Positions 21,728 through 30,520 of a stretch of DNA of 38,704 nucleotides are shown here, piece by piece. The translations under genes and the position numbers were made by a program. Origin of the DNA: Dicyema japonicum (Eukaryota > Dicyemida > Rhombozoa > Dicyemidae); contig RDEW01000069.1 of the NCBI GenBank assembly GCA_011109175.1, positions 1 to 38,704 of the forward strand, read 5' to 3'. A model generated the notes under the pieces. It was not told the DNA's origin. It searched no databases and saw only the letters and a program-made list of their open reading frames with translations. Within the stretch, counting starts at the first letter, position 1, and the number at the start of each line of letters is the position of its first letter.

Positions 21728-21990
21728 TCCCTACATTCGAACCCGGGTCTACACGGAACTTTGTCATCATGCGGACTTTGATCCCTACAGGACCTGGGAC
21801 TATCGTAGATGTACATACTATAGTTGAGACCTACCGAAGGGTACCCATACCAAATGTTCCCTACATTCGTATTGGGTTCTGCGCAAGACTTTGTTAACCA
21901 CATTATTGGTCCCTAGAAGGCGGCTTGGGACTACTGTGGAAAAAAACATACTGGGAAAGGGACCTACTAAGGGAGAATTAACTGGAGATG
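21728..21990. repeat. Diverged tandem repeat, ~130-bp unit
   Basis: TCCCTACATTCG...GGGT-CT, then ACTTTGT, GGTCCCTA/GATCCCTA, TGGGACTA, CATACT, GACCTAC-[CT]-x-AAGGG recur in the same order in two blocks starting near 21728 and 21858. Similarity is about 65-70% by eye. It is an old local duplication of unknown content. 20925-21727 holds no recognised feature. Confidence 0.5.
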
Positions 21991-22059
21991 GGCTTACTAG
22001 CTTTGTACCTACTACGCTCTGGATATAAGGGCAGGATTCATGGGATCCAACACTAGGAC

Positions 22060-22116
22060 GAAATTCAACCAACGATAGAAGATAACTAAATGGAGTGTGG
22101 ATACATCGGAAGTGTC
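22060..22116 (+). repeat. LINE B 3'-end fragment at the gap edge
   Basis: 22072-22116 is an exact inverted match (45 bases) to 33501-33545, which covers the T-I-E-D-N-stop C-terminus and the start of the 3' UTR of LINE B. The copy then runs into the run of Ns. Upstream of 22072 the similarity to LINE B is poor. Confidence 0.8.
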
Positions 22117-22528
22117 NNNNNNNNNNNNNNNNNNNNNNNNNNNNNNNNNNNNNNNNNNNNNNNNNNNNNNNNNNNNNNNNNNNNNNNNNNNNNNNNNNNN
22201 NNNNNNNNNNNNNNNNNNNNNNNNNNNNNNNNNNNNNNNNNNNNNNNNNNNNNNNNNNNNNNNNNNNNNNNNNNNNNNNNNNNNNNNNNNNNNNNNNNNN
22301 NNNNNNNNNNNNNNNNNNNNNNNNNNNNNNNNNNNNNNNNNNNNNNNNNNNNNNNNNNNNNNNNNNNNNNNNNNNNNNNNNNNNNNNNNNNNNNNNNNNN
22401 NNNNNNNNNNNNNNNNNNNNNNNNNNNNNNNNNNNNNNNNNNNNNNNNNNNNNNNNNNNNNNNNNNNNNNNNNNNNNNNNNNNNNNNNNNNNNNNNNNNN
22501 NNNNNNNNNNNNNNNNNNNNNNNNNNNN
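22117..22528. other. Assembly gap (412 N)
   Basis: Unsequenced run. The left edge lies in a LINE B 3' end, so the gap probably hides a repeat copy. The right edge starts in T-rich DNA. Confidence 1.
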
Positions 22529-22671
22529 TTTTTTTTATTTTAATAAATTTAAATATTATGATTTTAAATATTTTTATTTCACAAATCTTTACATAATATT
22601 AAGCACGTGTGAAATTATTACCAACAACTAGTTGAGGGTTCTCCCCTTGTCTCGATCAACCCCAAACAGGT

Positions 22672-22965
22672 CGTTACCAAATTAGTTCTCGCAGTAGAGG
22701 AGGTTGAAAAGATGATTTTAAAACTAAAGTCCATTTATTCAATAGTTCCAACGATATTCAAATTCCAGCATGTGTCCCTACGCAATCGGGGCCTTAACAT
22801 GGATATTCAACATGTCAATTAATCGGAACACTATGGCAAACTGTAAGTTTTCCGATCTCCCCCGATCATGAAGCATGGGAGATCACAGAATTCTGTTTTC
22901 TCTTACAGATTGATGTCTTATGTTCCTCGTAAAAAATTTTAAAAGCTTATTCTGAGCTACCAAAG
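22672..22965 (+). pseudogene. Weak LINE RT N-terminal relic
   Basis: The plus frame reads LVLAVEEVEKMILKLKSIYS, then after two stops RSPPIMKHGRSQNSVFSYRL and SYVPRKKF-stop-KLIL. This loosely follows the 'EEV-x-K-x-I-x-x-LK...S-PI-x-K-x-G-x-x-x-x-x-x-YRPIS-x-x-x-x-x-K-x-x-EK-x-I' start of LINE RTs. It is heavily decayed, and the clade cannot be told. Confidence 0.3.
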
Positions 22966-23730
22966 CTGACAGAGAGGAATGGTCACGTCAAAATCTTCGG
23001 TGTCAGTCACTACCTTCGTCATTACTACTGTCACCTCAATATCTTGAAATAATCCTTGCATTCAGGGATCAATGCTCATAGACACAAGATCTGTTAGATC
23101 ACATTTGTAAGCTCTGTTAGATCGTTTAAGCATGTACTTAAAACCTTTCTGACCACAAGCTATGAACAATCACGCGCAACTCTATTCACGTCGAAAGAAA
23201 TCCCGTTGAAGTATTGTGAGTTGTCCAACTTACTTATGACTGGAACAACACGTGAACAATTTTTACTTTTTTACCATCAGAAACTCAACTTCATGAAAAT
23301 TTTCATTCAACAATACATAAGCTCTCTTCAACATCAGATTCTCTATATAATCAATACCACAAAAACAATCGTCAACTAATGTGGAATCACATGGAGTACG
23401 AATCTAAGAAAAACGTGCCTACAATAATCAAAGACTTCCACTCTACAGTAATTAGAACTCTCAAGAAGTTATTTTTCTTTACGGAAGACCTTACCTTCTT
23501 CTAATACTTTTGATTCCAAAAATTGAAGGAATTCTATTAATTACCTGATCGTCTATAACTAAAATTATATAGATTTTTCCAATAGAGCAACGAAGACTTG
23601 AATCAGTGGTATTGAAGGAAAAATCTGAACAATATGACAGTTATGCACAAACAAGGAGATAAGGGACCAAATTAAAAGTTAAGGTTTTCAATCAACCTGT
23701 GACTAATAAGAAGAAATCGTATTGGGTGTA
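22966..23730. other. No supported gene
   Basis: Nothing recognised. A short open stretch with PTIIKDFHSTVIRTLKKLFF near 23420-23490 has no known match. Confidence 0.35.
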
Positions 23731-24011
23731 TTAAGATTGTTGACCAGATTGGAGGTAAGATTTAGTTTACAGTTACATTTGAGTTAGCCGCTTACGCACG
23801 TGAGACTAGGGGACTTATCCAGTTTATCTCTGCTGCAATTGTGACAGGCAACCCGATCTGCTTGATAAACTATTCATGTGCTGTGAACGAGAAACAGAGA
23901 CGTCTCAACGAATATTGGCTGGAAGGCAAACCGATCCCCAATGCGACGGTAATTCCCCCTTTTGGAATCTTCAAAGTACTCGATGAGGAACCACGTACAG
24001 CGTTCACTTGA
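23731..24011 (+). CDS. Tentative open frame with possible micro-intron
   Basis: Not recognised. From 23773 a frame without ATG stays open for 79 codons (TFELAAYARETRGLIQFISA, IVTGNPICLINYSC, RRLNEYWLEGKPIPNATVIP, then FKVLDEEP) to a TGA at 24009. Removing the 18-base stretch GTAAGATTTAGTTTACAG (23755-23772), which has textbook-like ends, joins it in frame to I-K-I-V-D-Q-I-G upstream. Eighteen bases is at or below the shortest known animal introns, so this join is doubtful. It may be an exon of a host gene or chance. Confidence 0.25.
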
Positions 24012-24799
24012 TTTTTGTTTGAAAAAGTTGAATCACAAGCAAGACACCTTCCTTGACTCCATTGCATTATAATTAAACATCCAGCATCTTTCCATCACCT
24101 CTGTCAAGTTCGACAGGTACCAGAAGGCAAATAAACCAGACATCTTCGATAGCCCTCATAACAATCTATGTTAGCATCTCCTCGCGAGGAAATCTCCTGA
24201 CGCTCCATCTTCATGGCAGTAGATGTAGTCCTTTACTATCAACATCCCACCACATCGATATCGGTGTTACATTGGCATTGGCGAAGAGCCACTCAAACAC
24301 TAATAGTTTCGCCATCAAACAGAGGACCAACTTCGAGAACCGGAAAAACCAGAACCCCGAATTCTCAGCAGAAGCGGCATTTAGACATGTGGGACGATGG
24401 GTATCTGCGGACCTTCCAAGTTCTTTTAGTTTTTTCCACAAAGGATTTCATCCCAGTCCTTTTGGGATGTAAAGTTATTCGGGACATCAAGCCCGTGTGC
24501 TCTCCATTGCAACACAACTGTGTTAAGCTAAGAAGTCAGAATCAATTCGGTGCAAAAACATGTGATTGACTCGGCCAAGGAGGGAAACTTACAAGGGTCG
24601 ACAGATATCAGATAATCGACAGAAGACCTCAAACCTGATGGGGATCTTTCTTTGAGACCAACGAATGCTATCAAAAAGATGTTGAAAATTTCTTCAGTTG
24701 TTATAATAAGTTCCTCCAGAGATTTGTGAAAACAACAGGAACTTGATAGTGAGAAAATTATCTAGGGAACAAAAATGTTATTTTTCATTAAAAAAAACT
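24012..24799. other. No supported gene
   Basis: Overlapping open frames on both strands at 24211-24569, none with a recognised motif. No repeats shared with the window were found. Confidence 0.35.
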
Positions 24800-25060
24800 C
24801 TATGCGATTCATGAGATTTAAGTTTTCCCGTCTCTCCATAAACTAGTTCTGTCTTCCACAGGACAAGGTGTAACAAACGAGAATAGCGATTTCTAGAGCG
24901 TCGATAATAAATGCATCTCCCCCAATCGTTCTATCGTCTAAGAACCATATATTTAGCGGTCAATATTAAGGGAAAGAGGTCCAAGGGGGTCAACTTGCTG
25001 CACACCAGTAGAAGAGTCAACAATGTGATCTCCTAGATAAGCGAACTTTTCATTCTCATT
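24800..25060 (-). pseudogene. RT core relic of the 2775-3560 family
   Basis: The minus strand gives SSTGVQQVDPLGPLSL (compare 'S-x-x-GVQQGDPLGPLLF', the NGVPQG-equivalent box). After a shift it gives IWFLDDRTIGGDAFIIDALE, matching the 'W-x-LDDGT-x-GG' active-site box with both aspartates kept. G to V in QQGDP, G to R in DDGT, and stops show decay. This is the RT palm that belongs with the C-terminal pieces at 2775, 6513 and 14500. Confidence 0.65.
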
Positions 25061-25078
25061 TTAGTAATTTCAGGCGCT

Positions 25079-25413
25079 AGTTTGCGCTCTCTAAATTATA
25101 TCTGGATAGTAAACAAGCATGTTGAATTCATGCGGGCCTTACTGCCGTGAGGGACACCAACTTACAGCTGGATTGGAAAATATTACTTGGGAGATATTGT
25201 AATCGACGCACCAACTATGTCCTCAAAAGTTGGAGAGCATGTTGTTGGAAATAGATACAGAGTATGCACTAGGAGTTGGTTGGTTACGAAGCCAATCACC
25301 TGGTAGAATTACCAACTCAGTTCGATGACCTGGCAGGCGATCCTGTTGAGGTTAAAACGGAAAGGTTTCAGGTCAACGACTTCTCTTCTAAAAAGAGAAA
25401 GATCTCTAAGTGA
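25079..25413 (+). CDS. Split gene with two micro-introns, 3' part, unidentified
   Basis: Not recognised, but the splicing is convincing. Exon 25079-25146 (SLRSLNYIWIVNKHVEFMRA, LL) joins 25168-25243 (PWIGKYYLGDIVIDAPTMSS, KVGEHV) and 25273-25413 (ELVGYEANHLVELPTQFDDL, then VKTERFQVNDFSSKKRKISK, stop at 25411). The two removed stretches are GT...AG, 21 bases (25147-25167, ending CTTACAG) and 29 bases (25244-25272). Both are needed to keep the frame open. The lysine- and arginine-rich KKRK near the end could be a nuclear localisation signal. A TTTCAG at 25068-25073 may be the splice acceptor of the first visible exon, so the 5' part is missing or disrupted by the RT relic at 24800-25060. No start codon is assigned. 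Confidence 0.5.
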
Positions 25414-25577
25414 GTAGTAATGTTAATTTAATTTGGTTTTCCGTAAATTTTACGCCCTTCTAACTCAATCTTCTCTTCTTGGGGCCAATCCATATTGCCT
25501 TTATAGGCGTGTTCACGTCGATGCATACCCCACATTCAGAGACTACCTTAGGTTGACATTCCATGGAAAGTCCAAAA

Positions 25578-25776
25578 TACTATTAAATTGAATTTATTAA
25601 ACCAGAAAAGACAGTTATTACCAGAATAAAAAAATTCAGGTGATTTCAGCCTCCCTCAACGGTTTTCGCATGGTCTGACTTGAAGGAAGTGCCGTCCAGG
25701 AGGAAGTCCTCTGGATGGTTGTTGACTTACTGGAGCCACCATAGATGGTGAGCCACATGACGCACGATAATAATTC
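25578..25776 (-). mobile_element. Short LINE-derived element: LINE A 5' head fused to 3' end
   Basis: On the minus strand the element starts near 25770 with GTGCGTCATGTGGCTCACC and GGTGG, the 5' head of LINE A (compare 29020), and continues through CCAGAGGACTTCCTCCTGGA, matching LINE A CCAGAGGACTTCCCACTGGA. It then passes directly into the LINE A C-terminus (MRKPLREAEIT-stop, 25636), the LINE 3' UTR (CTGTCTTTTCTGG) and a TTAATAAATT tail. Everything between (endonuclease and RT) is absent. At about 200 bases it has the layout of a non-autonomous derivative that keeps both ends of its LINE, as trypanosome NARTc does with L1Tc. The open frame 25636-25824 is a by-product. Confidence 0.65.
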
Positions 25777-25859
25777 AAGCTCCCTGGAACCAAAGAGAAG
25801 AGGATGAACAGAAGAAACAAACAAAAAATCTTCATATTATCACGTTCTCAATCCCCTTC

Positions 25860-25990
25860 TCAGATATAGGTCCTTTCAACAACTGTGCCGTGCCAAAAGA
25901 ACTCATCGCGTAACTGGTGGGAGCTTCTTGACAAGAATTGGCCTTCACTGAAAAGTCCATCTATCTGATTCGAACCCACGACTTTCAAAT
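25860..25990 (-). repeat. tRNA-related SINE-like repeat, copy 2
   Basis: Minus strand GAAAGTCGTGGGTTCGAATC followed by AATTCTTGTCAAGAAG, CTCCCACCAG, TTTTGGCACGGCACAGTTG and TTGAAAGGACCTATAT aligns with copy 1 at 19890-20010. The copy is cut at its 5' side near 25990, where the AAT-repeat tail of LINE A starts. LINE A therefore either inserted into this SINE or lies next to a truncated copy. Confidence 0.6.
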
Positions 25991-28233
25991 CCTTTCCGGT
26001 ATTATTATTATTATTATTATTTAAGCCAAAGAAACACCGTCTTAACCAATAACTAATATTCAGGTGATCCCGGCATCTCTCAATAATCGGGCCATTTTTT
26101 CTCGATGCTCCGACCGTGATCCCACGCATTTTCTATACGGACGAGGGTCTTTTTCCTTTCCTCTTCTGAAATTGCCTCCAGTTGCCTCTATGATAGACTC
26201 GAGTGCTCTGGGGGCAATTTCTTTATCTGTATATTTTTCTAGTAATTTTTTTGCTCTTGACTGGATCTTTTGAATTTTTGTTAGGTTCGTTGCCGACAGG
26301 TTAGATCCCCATGCAGCACATGCATAGCCTATTGTTGGCTCGACATACTGCTTGTAGAGGGTCCCGATACCTGGCGGATAAATTCCTCCACAGTTCCAAA
26401 GGAAGGCATTTACAAAATTGATTTTCTTTGCACAGGTTGATATGATAGATTCCACATGGGCTAAGAAGCAGAGGAAAGTATCAAAAGTTACACCCAGTAT
26501 CTTCTGCGATTTCTTTTGTGGTATAGGTACTCCATTTAACGTGACATCAATTGTTTGCGTTCCCATCTTTCTATTCTTGGTAAATAGAATGACTGCTGAC
26601 TTTTCGGAACATGCATTTAATCGATTTTCGCACAACCATTCAAATATGTTATTTAGTATTCCTTGTAGTCTTTCTTTAGCATGTTCGACATTTACGTCCC
26701 TAGATGCGACAACTATGTCATCGGCATAAGAAAGTAGCATGTCATTATCATTCATAGGTACGGGAAGATCACTCGAAAACAAATTAAAAAGGGGTACACC
26801 ATTGGGTAATAATCCGATCTGGAACTCTTGTTTCCGACGGACACTTTCCCTCGGCGTCCACATACGAAATTTGCTAACCATAACTTTAATGGTGCATCAA
26901 TTTTTGTCAAAAATATTTTTCGTATGAGAATCTTCATTGGGACAGAGTCGAAAGCTTTTTGAATGTCGATCGTACATATGACCGATTTTTCCTGTTTTGG
27001 CTTGTTCTTGTGTCCTTCAGTTATGAACTTCATTAATGTTGTTAGGAAGGAGGTTGTTGATAATCCTTCCTTGAAGCCATGTTGGAATGTAGGTTGTGGG
27101 AGAGAAGGGCGAATAACTTTTAGGACCAGTTTCTCCAGGATCCTCGACAAACACATATAAGGGAAACTGGTCTGTAAGAGCCGGGATCGTTCTTCGGTCT
27201 TCCCGGCTTCAATATTGGTCGAATTTTTGATAGTTTCCATAAAGTCGGTATGGTATTTGTGTTCAGCGATGTGTTGTAGACGATTGTTAATGCATTTATT
27301 GATGCTGGGCCCAAGTGTTTCAGCAGAATAAGAGGAATTCCGTCTGGGCCACATGAGTTTGTTTTTTTCTGATTTGATATTGCTTTGGATACATCTTTAG
27401 TGAGAAAATAAATCAGCGGGGCAAATTTGGATGGCTTTCTCTTTATTTTGGTTTGTGTGTTAATCTTTTTATAAGGAATGTGACTGATTCGAATACAATG
27501 TTTTATATATTTATTCAGATTGAGCTGGCATTGTTCTTTGTTATCTTCGTATTCTGGGTTCTTCAGACGCCTCAACATCTTCCACATGTTGGAAATTGAG
27601 GTCTGATTATTCATGGCAGCAGAGATTCGAATGAGTTTCTTCCTTTGGGTGTTGTTTGTGCTTTTCGTGATAAGAATGTTTAGTGACCTGATTCGATTAA
27701 TAACCTCTCGTGAACGATGTATCATTCTCTTAAGGTTGTTTCTTTCCATAATTATTTTCTTTGTTTTTGAGTCGTATTTCAATTTTTCGTTTTTTATATA
27801 TGCTTTTCTGATAAAAATATTTCTCCCGTCAATGATTGTTTTGTTGAAATAGTATACAGCTTTGTCTATGGAGGAGAAATTTTCAGGTTGGAAATGTTGC
27901 AGTTTTGAATCAACGAAATTTGTAAAGCCAGTCCGATTTGCATTTTTGTAATCATAGAAATGAATAGGCTTCGGTACAAAGCGTGGCTCGCAGTTCAGCT
28001 TCATTAACATTGAATGGTGGTCGCTCCGGAGGTCATAACGGACCGTCCAATTAATGATCGGGGAAAGACGAGGTGAGCAGACGGATAAGTCCGGAGATGT
28101 CACCATGTCCTTCGTGTTGTATGGTGTCCTAGTGTTCTTTTTCGGGTTGTTGATGATTATTAAGTTTTGCATTTGGGATAATAGCAGGTTTCCTCTGTTA
28201 TCAGCGATTGGTAGCGGAACCAAGAAGGATGCT

Positions 28234-28590
28234 TCGCATTCAGGTCTCCACATAAAAGCAAGTTCTCCAGTTTGTCCAAGGTAGATAGGTCAAAGGAGAA
28301 ATTTTTCTTGCAGAAGACAGGAGGAGGAACATAAACATTCGCAATTTCAATTTTTCCAATGGAAGTTATAACAGAGATTCCAATTATCTCCGTGTTCGAG
28401 TCTTCCATTAANTTCGCATTAAGGTCTCCACATAAAAGCAAGTTCTCCAGTTTGTCCAAGGTAGATAAGTCAAAGAAGAAATTTTTCTTGCAGGAGCCAG
28501 GAGGAGGAACATAAACATTCGCAATTTCAATTTTTCCAATGGAAGTTATAACAGAGATTCCAATTATCTCCGTGTTCGAGTCTTCCATTA
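28234..28590. repeat. 178-bp duplication across a single N, likely assembly artefact
   Basis: 28234-28411 and 28413-28590 are near-identical direct copies of an endonuclease segment (protein LMEDSNTEIIGISVITSIGK...), joined by one N at 28412. They differ at a handful of bases (GGAGCC/AGAC-type changes). Two unmerged contig ends or haplotypes are the simplest cause. The repeat adds a spurious second GDLNA box to LINE A. Confidence 0.85.
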
Positions 28591-28846
28591 AGCTCTTGTA
28601 AAGAGAAGGGTTCTCGAGGTATTTTATTCCTTTTCTCACAAGAGTCAGTAGACCCCCTCCTTGGCCAGATGGGCGGTCGGATCTTACTGTGTTGTATCCG
28701 TTAAAGAGAGGAGTAGGAATGTTATTTGAAAGTTTCGTTTCCTGGAGAAGGCAGATGTCCACTCTGTTCCTCTCCAAGAATAAGGAAAGTTCGGCAATTT
28801 TTCCTCTGATCCCGTTTATGTTTAAGCTTTGGATTGTTAACTTCTT

Positions 28847-28876
28847 TGGGCCTGGGTTTTGTTCCACGTCTCCTGA
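28847..28876 (-). other. 2A-like ribosome-skipping motif in LINE A
   Basis: The frame reads S-G-D-V-E-Q-N-P-G-P, matching the D-[VI]-E-x-N-P-G-P consensus, preceded by the leucine-rich RLRLLTS. It lies 50 residues from the probable ATG and 4 residues before the endonuclease (LTIQSLN). Skipping would occur between the final G and P. Similar placement is known in trypanosome L1Tc and some invertebrate LINEs. Confidence 0.85.
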
Positions 28877-29025
28877 GGTCAACAGTCTCAATCGATAGAA
28901 TGTTCCAACAGTGAGAGAATGCCGTCCAGTGGGAAGTCCTCTGGTTGGTAGAGAGCAAATGGTTCTTTTTAGATATAGTTTAAAACTATACCCGACGCCA
29001 CCAGAAACGGTGAACCACATGACGC

Positions 29026-29167
29026 ACACAGTGTTTTCCTCATCCATGTCTTCGAGATCCCCCTGACATTAAACGAGAGTAGGTTGAAACCATCCCATTG
29101 AATCTTGTATTTTTCAGACTGCATTTAAAGAGCCACGTCACTAACTCAACCAATTTATGACGCACGC
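29026..29167 (-). pseudogene. 5' fragment of another LINE abutting LINE A
   Basis: The minus frame gives MQSEKYKIQWDGFNLLSFNV, then RGIS. SFNVRGI is a typical first strand of a LINE endonuclease. It starts about 60 bases after a GCGTGCGTCAT that resembles the LINE A head, and is cut off where LINE A begins. The assignment is weak because only one motif remains. Confidence 0.3.
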
Positions 29168-29279
29168 TAAAATTATAAACATAAATAAATTCATATTTAA
29201 TTAATTAAAAATCATTTTTAAGATAAATAATAGTAAAATGTTTTGTTTTAATATTTTAAATATATGTGGGTTGTTGTGA

Positions 29280-30010
29280 ATGGATACTTCTTTAACTAAA
29301 AACACTGGTATTTCTGATGTAAACATCATAGAATGGGATTCTGACTCTTGCAATCATCTCATAGATAGACTTTTACCTTGCCATGATCCAGATATGCCTT
29401 CGTATCCTTTGAAAGAACTCTTTGATGAAATTAATTGGGAGAAAATTGCCTTTAATTCATTTTCCCCAAAGAATTGCCGCCAAAAAATTGAATTTCTAAC
29501 AAACGATGTTTTTTCCTTTTAAAATATTTAGGTCAGACAGCAGACGACCCTCGGAGATGTCCTTGACCGAATTTACTTCAATTTGGACAATATCGTGAAA
29601 AATTTAAACTTTTATCAAAATTACCATCAATTTTATCCAACCAAAGAATTCTCCCACGTGTGCGTCGATCTGTGTAACAAAATACCGTAAATTCCTTTTA
29701 TATATCATGTTAGATTGAAGGATGAGGTTTCGGGTTATGAACGACTTTACACTACTAGAAGACCTCGTCAGAGGACGCCGAAAAAGGCCCTTACTGAGAG
29801 AAGAGCTAGAATTCCTCGCAGGAAGCTTATTGGGGGACCTGTGTTTATTATTTTGATGTTGACTAGAAATTAGATGATGATCGCAATATGATCAATTTTT
29901 TAGAGTTTGTGGGTAAGCGATATCCACGTGGCATAAATAACATGACTGAATTGGGCAAGAAAGAAATTGTTAATGATTTTATAAATTATATTAATAATAA
30001 AACTGACTGA
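29280..30010 (+). CDS. Split gene resembling N-terminal region of Pol I factor UBF
   Basis: Four exons read as one frame: 29280-29507, 29532-29686, 29714-29840 and 29867-30010 (216 residues). They are separated by GT...AG introns of 24 (29508-29531), 27 (29687-29713) and 26 bases (29841-29866), each containing or exposing stops. An extra 24-base GT...AG stretch at 29308-29331 is in frame and may be spliced or coding. The protein has EINWEKIAFNSFSPKNCRQK, then TNDVRQQTTLGDVL and DNIVKN. This follows the order WEK-x-AF-x-x-FS-x-x-x-C-x-x-K...N-x-VR-x-x-x-TL...VKN seen before the first HMG box of animal UBF, which activates rDNA transcription. Here no HMG box follows; instead there is a basic stretch (RRPRQRTPKKALTERRARIP) and an ending IVNDFINYINNKTD. 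An AATAAA overlaps the last codons. The gene structure is well supported; the UBF link is an inference from a short region. Confidence 0.65.
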
Positions 30011-30104
30011 CTTTAATTTTAGTTTATTTTTTTGACAATTAAATTATTTTATTAGTTATTATTATGAGTTAACAATCCCCGTTTGAGGTCCTTGTGAGGA
30101 ATTC

Positions 30105-30270
30105 ATATTCTCAAAATGGAAAACCGCCAGAAGAATGGTACTATCGAAAATGTGTCGGTTCCTGAGAACAACACCGGGAAAAGATTGGAAAATTGCTGAG
30201 AGAAGCCGGGATTGCCTGATGGCGTTTTCCTTATAAAAAGTGTTTATCTGTTTATTTCTGGCTTGATAAT
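30105..30270 (+). pseudogene. LINE A-family 3' end (copy H)
   Basis: The plus frame reads NGKPPEEWYYRKCVGS, stop, EQHREKIGKLLREAGIA and a stop at 30218. It differs from the LINE A ending by few residues. It is followed by a family-like 3' UTR ending in a TTGATAATAAAG-type tail. 5'-truncated. Confidence 0.75.
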
Positions 30271-30520
30271 AAAGTTAAGGGGAAGTAATACGAAATGGTA
30301 GGGTTTGCTAACCGACTTCTTCCACACAGTCTCCCAAAAATCGATCATACANAATGTAAGGTATCGATCGTATATCAATCTCATGATTTTTTGCGTTCCG
30401 AAAATTTTCAGCTTCCGTTTTATGTTTGAATATTGTGACGTCGGACTTGGAGGGGGAGGTGGTTGGTTAATAACCAAGACTCTAGAGAATCTAAGTGTGT
30501 TTGGACGCGGGCTGAAATAA

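Larger units (their letters stand above)
26060..29020 (-). pseudogene. LINE A polyprotein (2A-like, endonuclease, reverse transcriptase)
   Basis: Domains in order: about 50 residues starting MWFTVSGGVG; 2A-like TSGDVEQNPGP (28847-28876); EEP endonuclease with IQSLNINGIRGKIAEL, DICLLQETKL, RSDRPSGQGGG, GDLNAKHPSW, and after a frameshift near 28215 IADNRGN, TSPDLSV and DLRSDHHSM; linker; RT with SNQKKTNSCGPDGIP, SYRPVSL, a frameshift near 27160, FQHGFKEGLSTTSF, IDIQKAFDSVP, NGVP with QGSVLSP-type residues missing, LFNLFSSDLP, LLSYADDIVVASRD and KILGVTFD; thumb with YACAAWGSN; and C-terminal RKCVGSRSEHREKMARLLRD plus AGIT. The active-site aspartates are kept, but the two frameshifts and the deletion after NGVP would inactivate it. 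In related LINEs, 2A causes ribosome skipping at G/P, releasing the N-terminal peptide from the endonuclease-RT. Confidence 0.85.
25999..29025 (-). mobile_element. LINE A: near full-length non-LTR retrotransposon with 2A-like peptide
   Basis: This single-ORF LINE runs on the minus strand. 5' head near 29025 (GCGTCATGTGGTTCACC, a short stem with GGTGG), ATG at 29020, 2A-like peptide, apurinic-type endonuclease, RT, conserved C-terminal peptide, stop at 26060, 3' UTR with GGTGTTTCTTTGG, and a tail of about seven AAT units (26000-26021). The total is about 3.0 kb. No separate ORF1 is seen upstream. The 3' end is shared almost exactly with the copy at 19056, so the family has been active recently. 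This copy has two frameshifts, a small deletion in the RT and a duplication at an N. The clade is not certain: an I/Ingi, Jockey or CR1 relative is possible. No RNase H domain is recognised. Confidence 0.85.

Noticed and set aside
21728-21760. GGGTTCGAATG on the minus strand as a tRNA T arm
   Set aside because: Part of the diverged ~130-bp tandem repeat; the sister unit lacks the motif and no cloverleaf forms.
22090-22631. Plus-strand open frames spanning the N run
   Set aside because: They exist only because Ns are read as open; no real coding evidence.
26418-26729. Plus-strand 103-residue frame
   Set aside because: Shadow of the LINE A reverse transcriptase on the minus strand.
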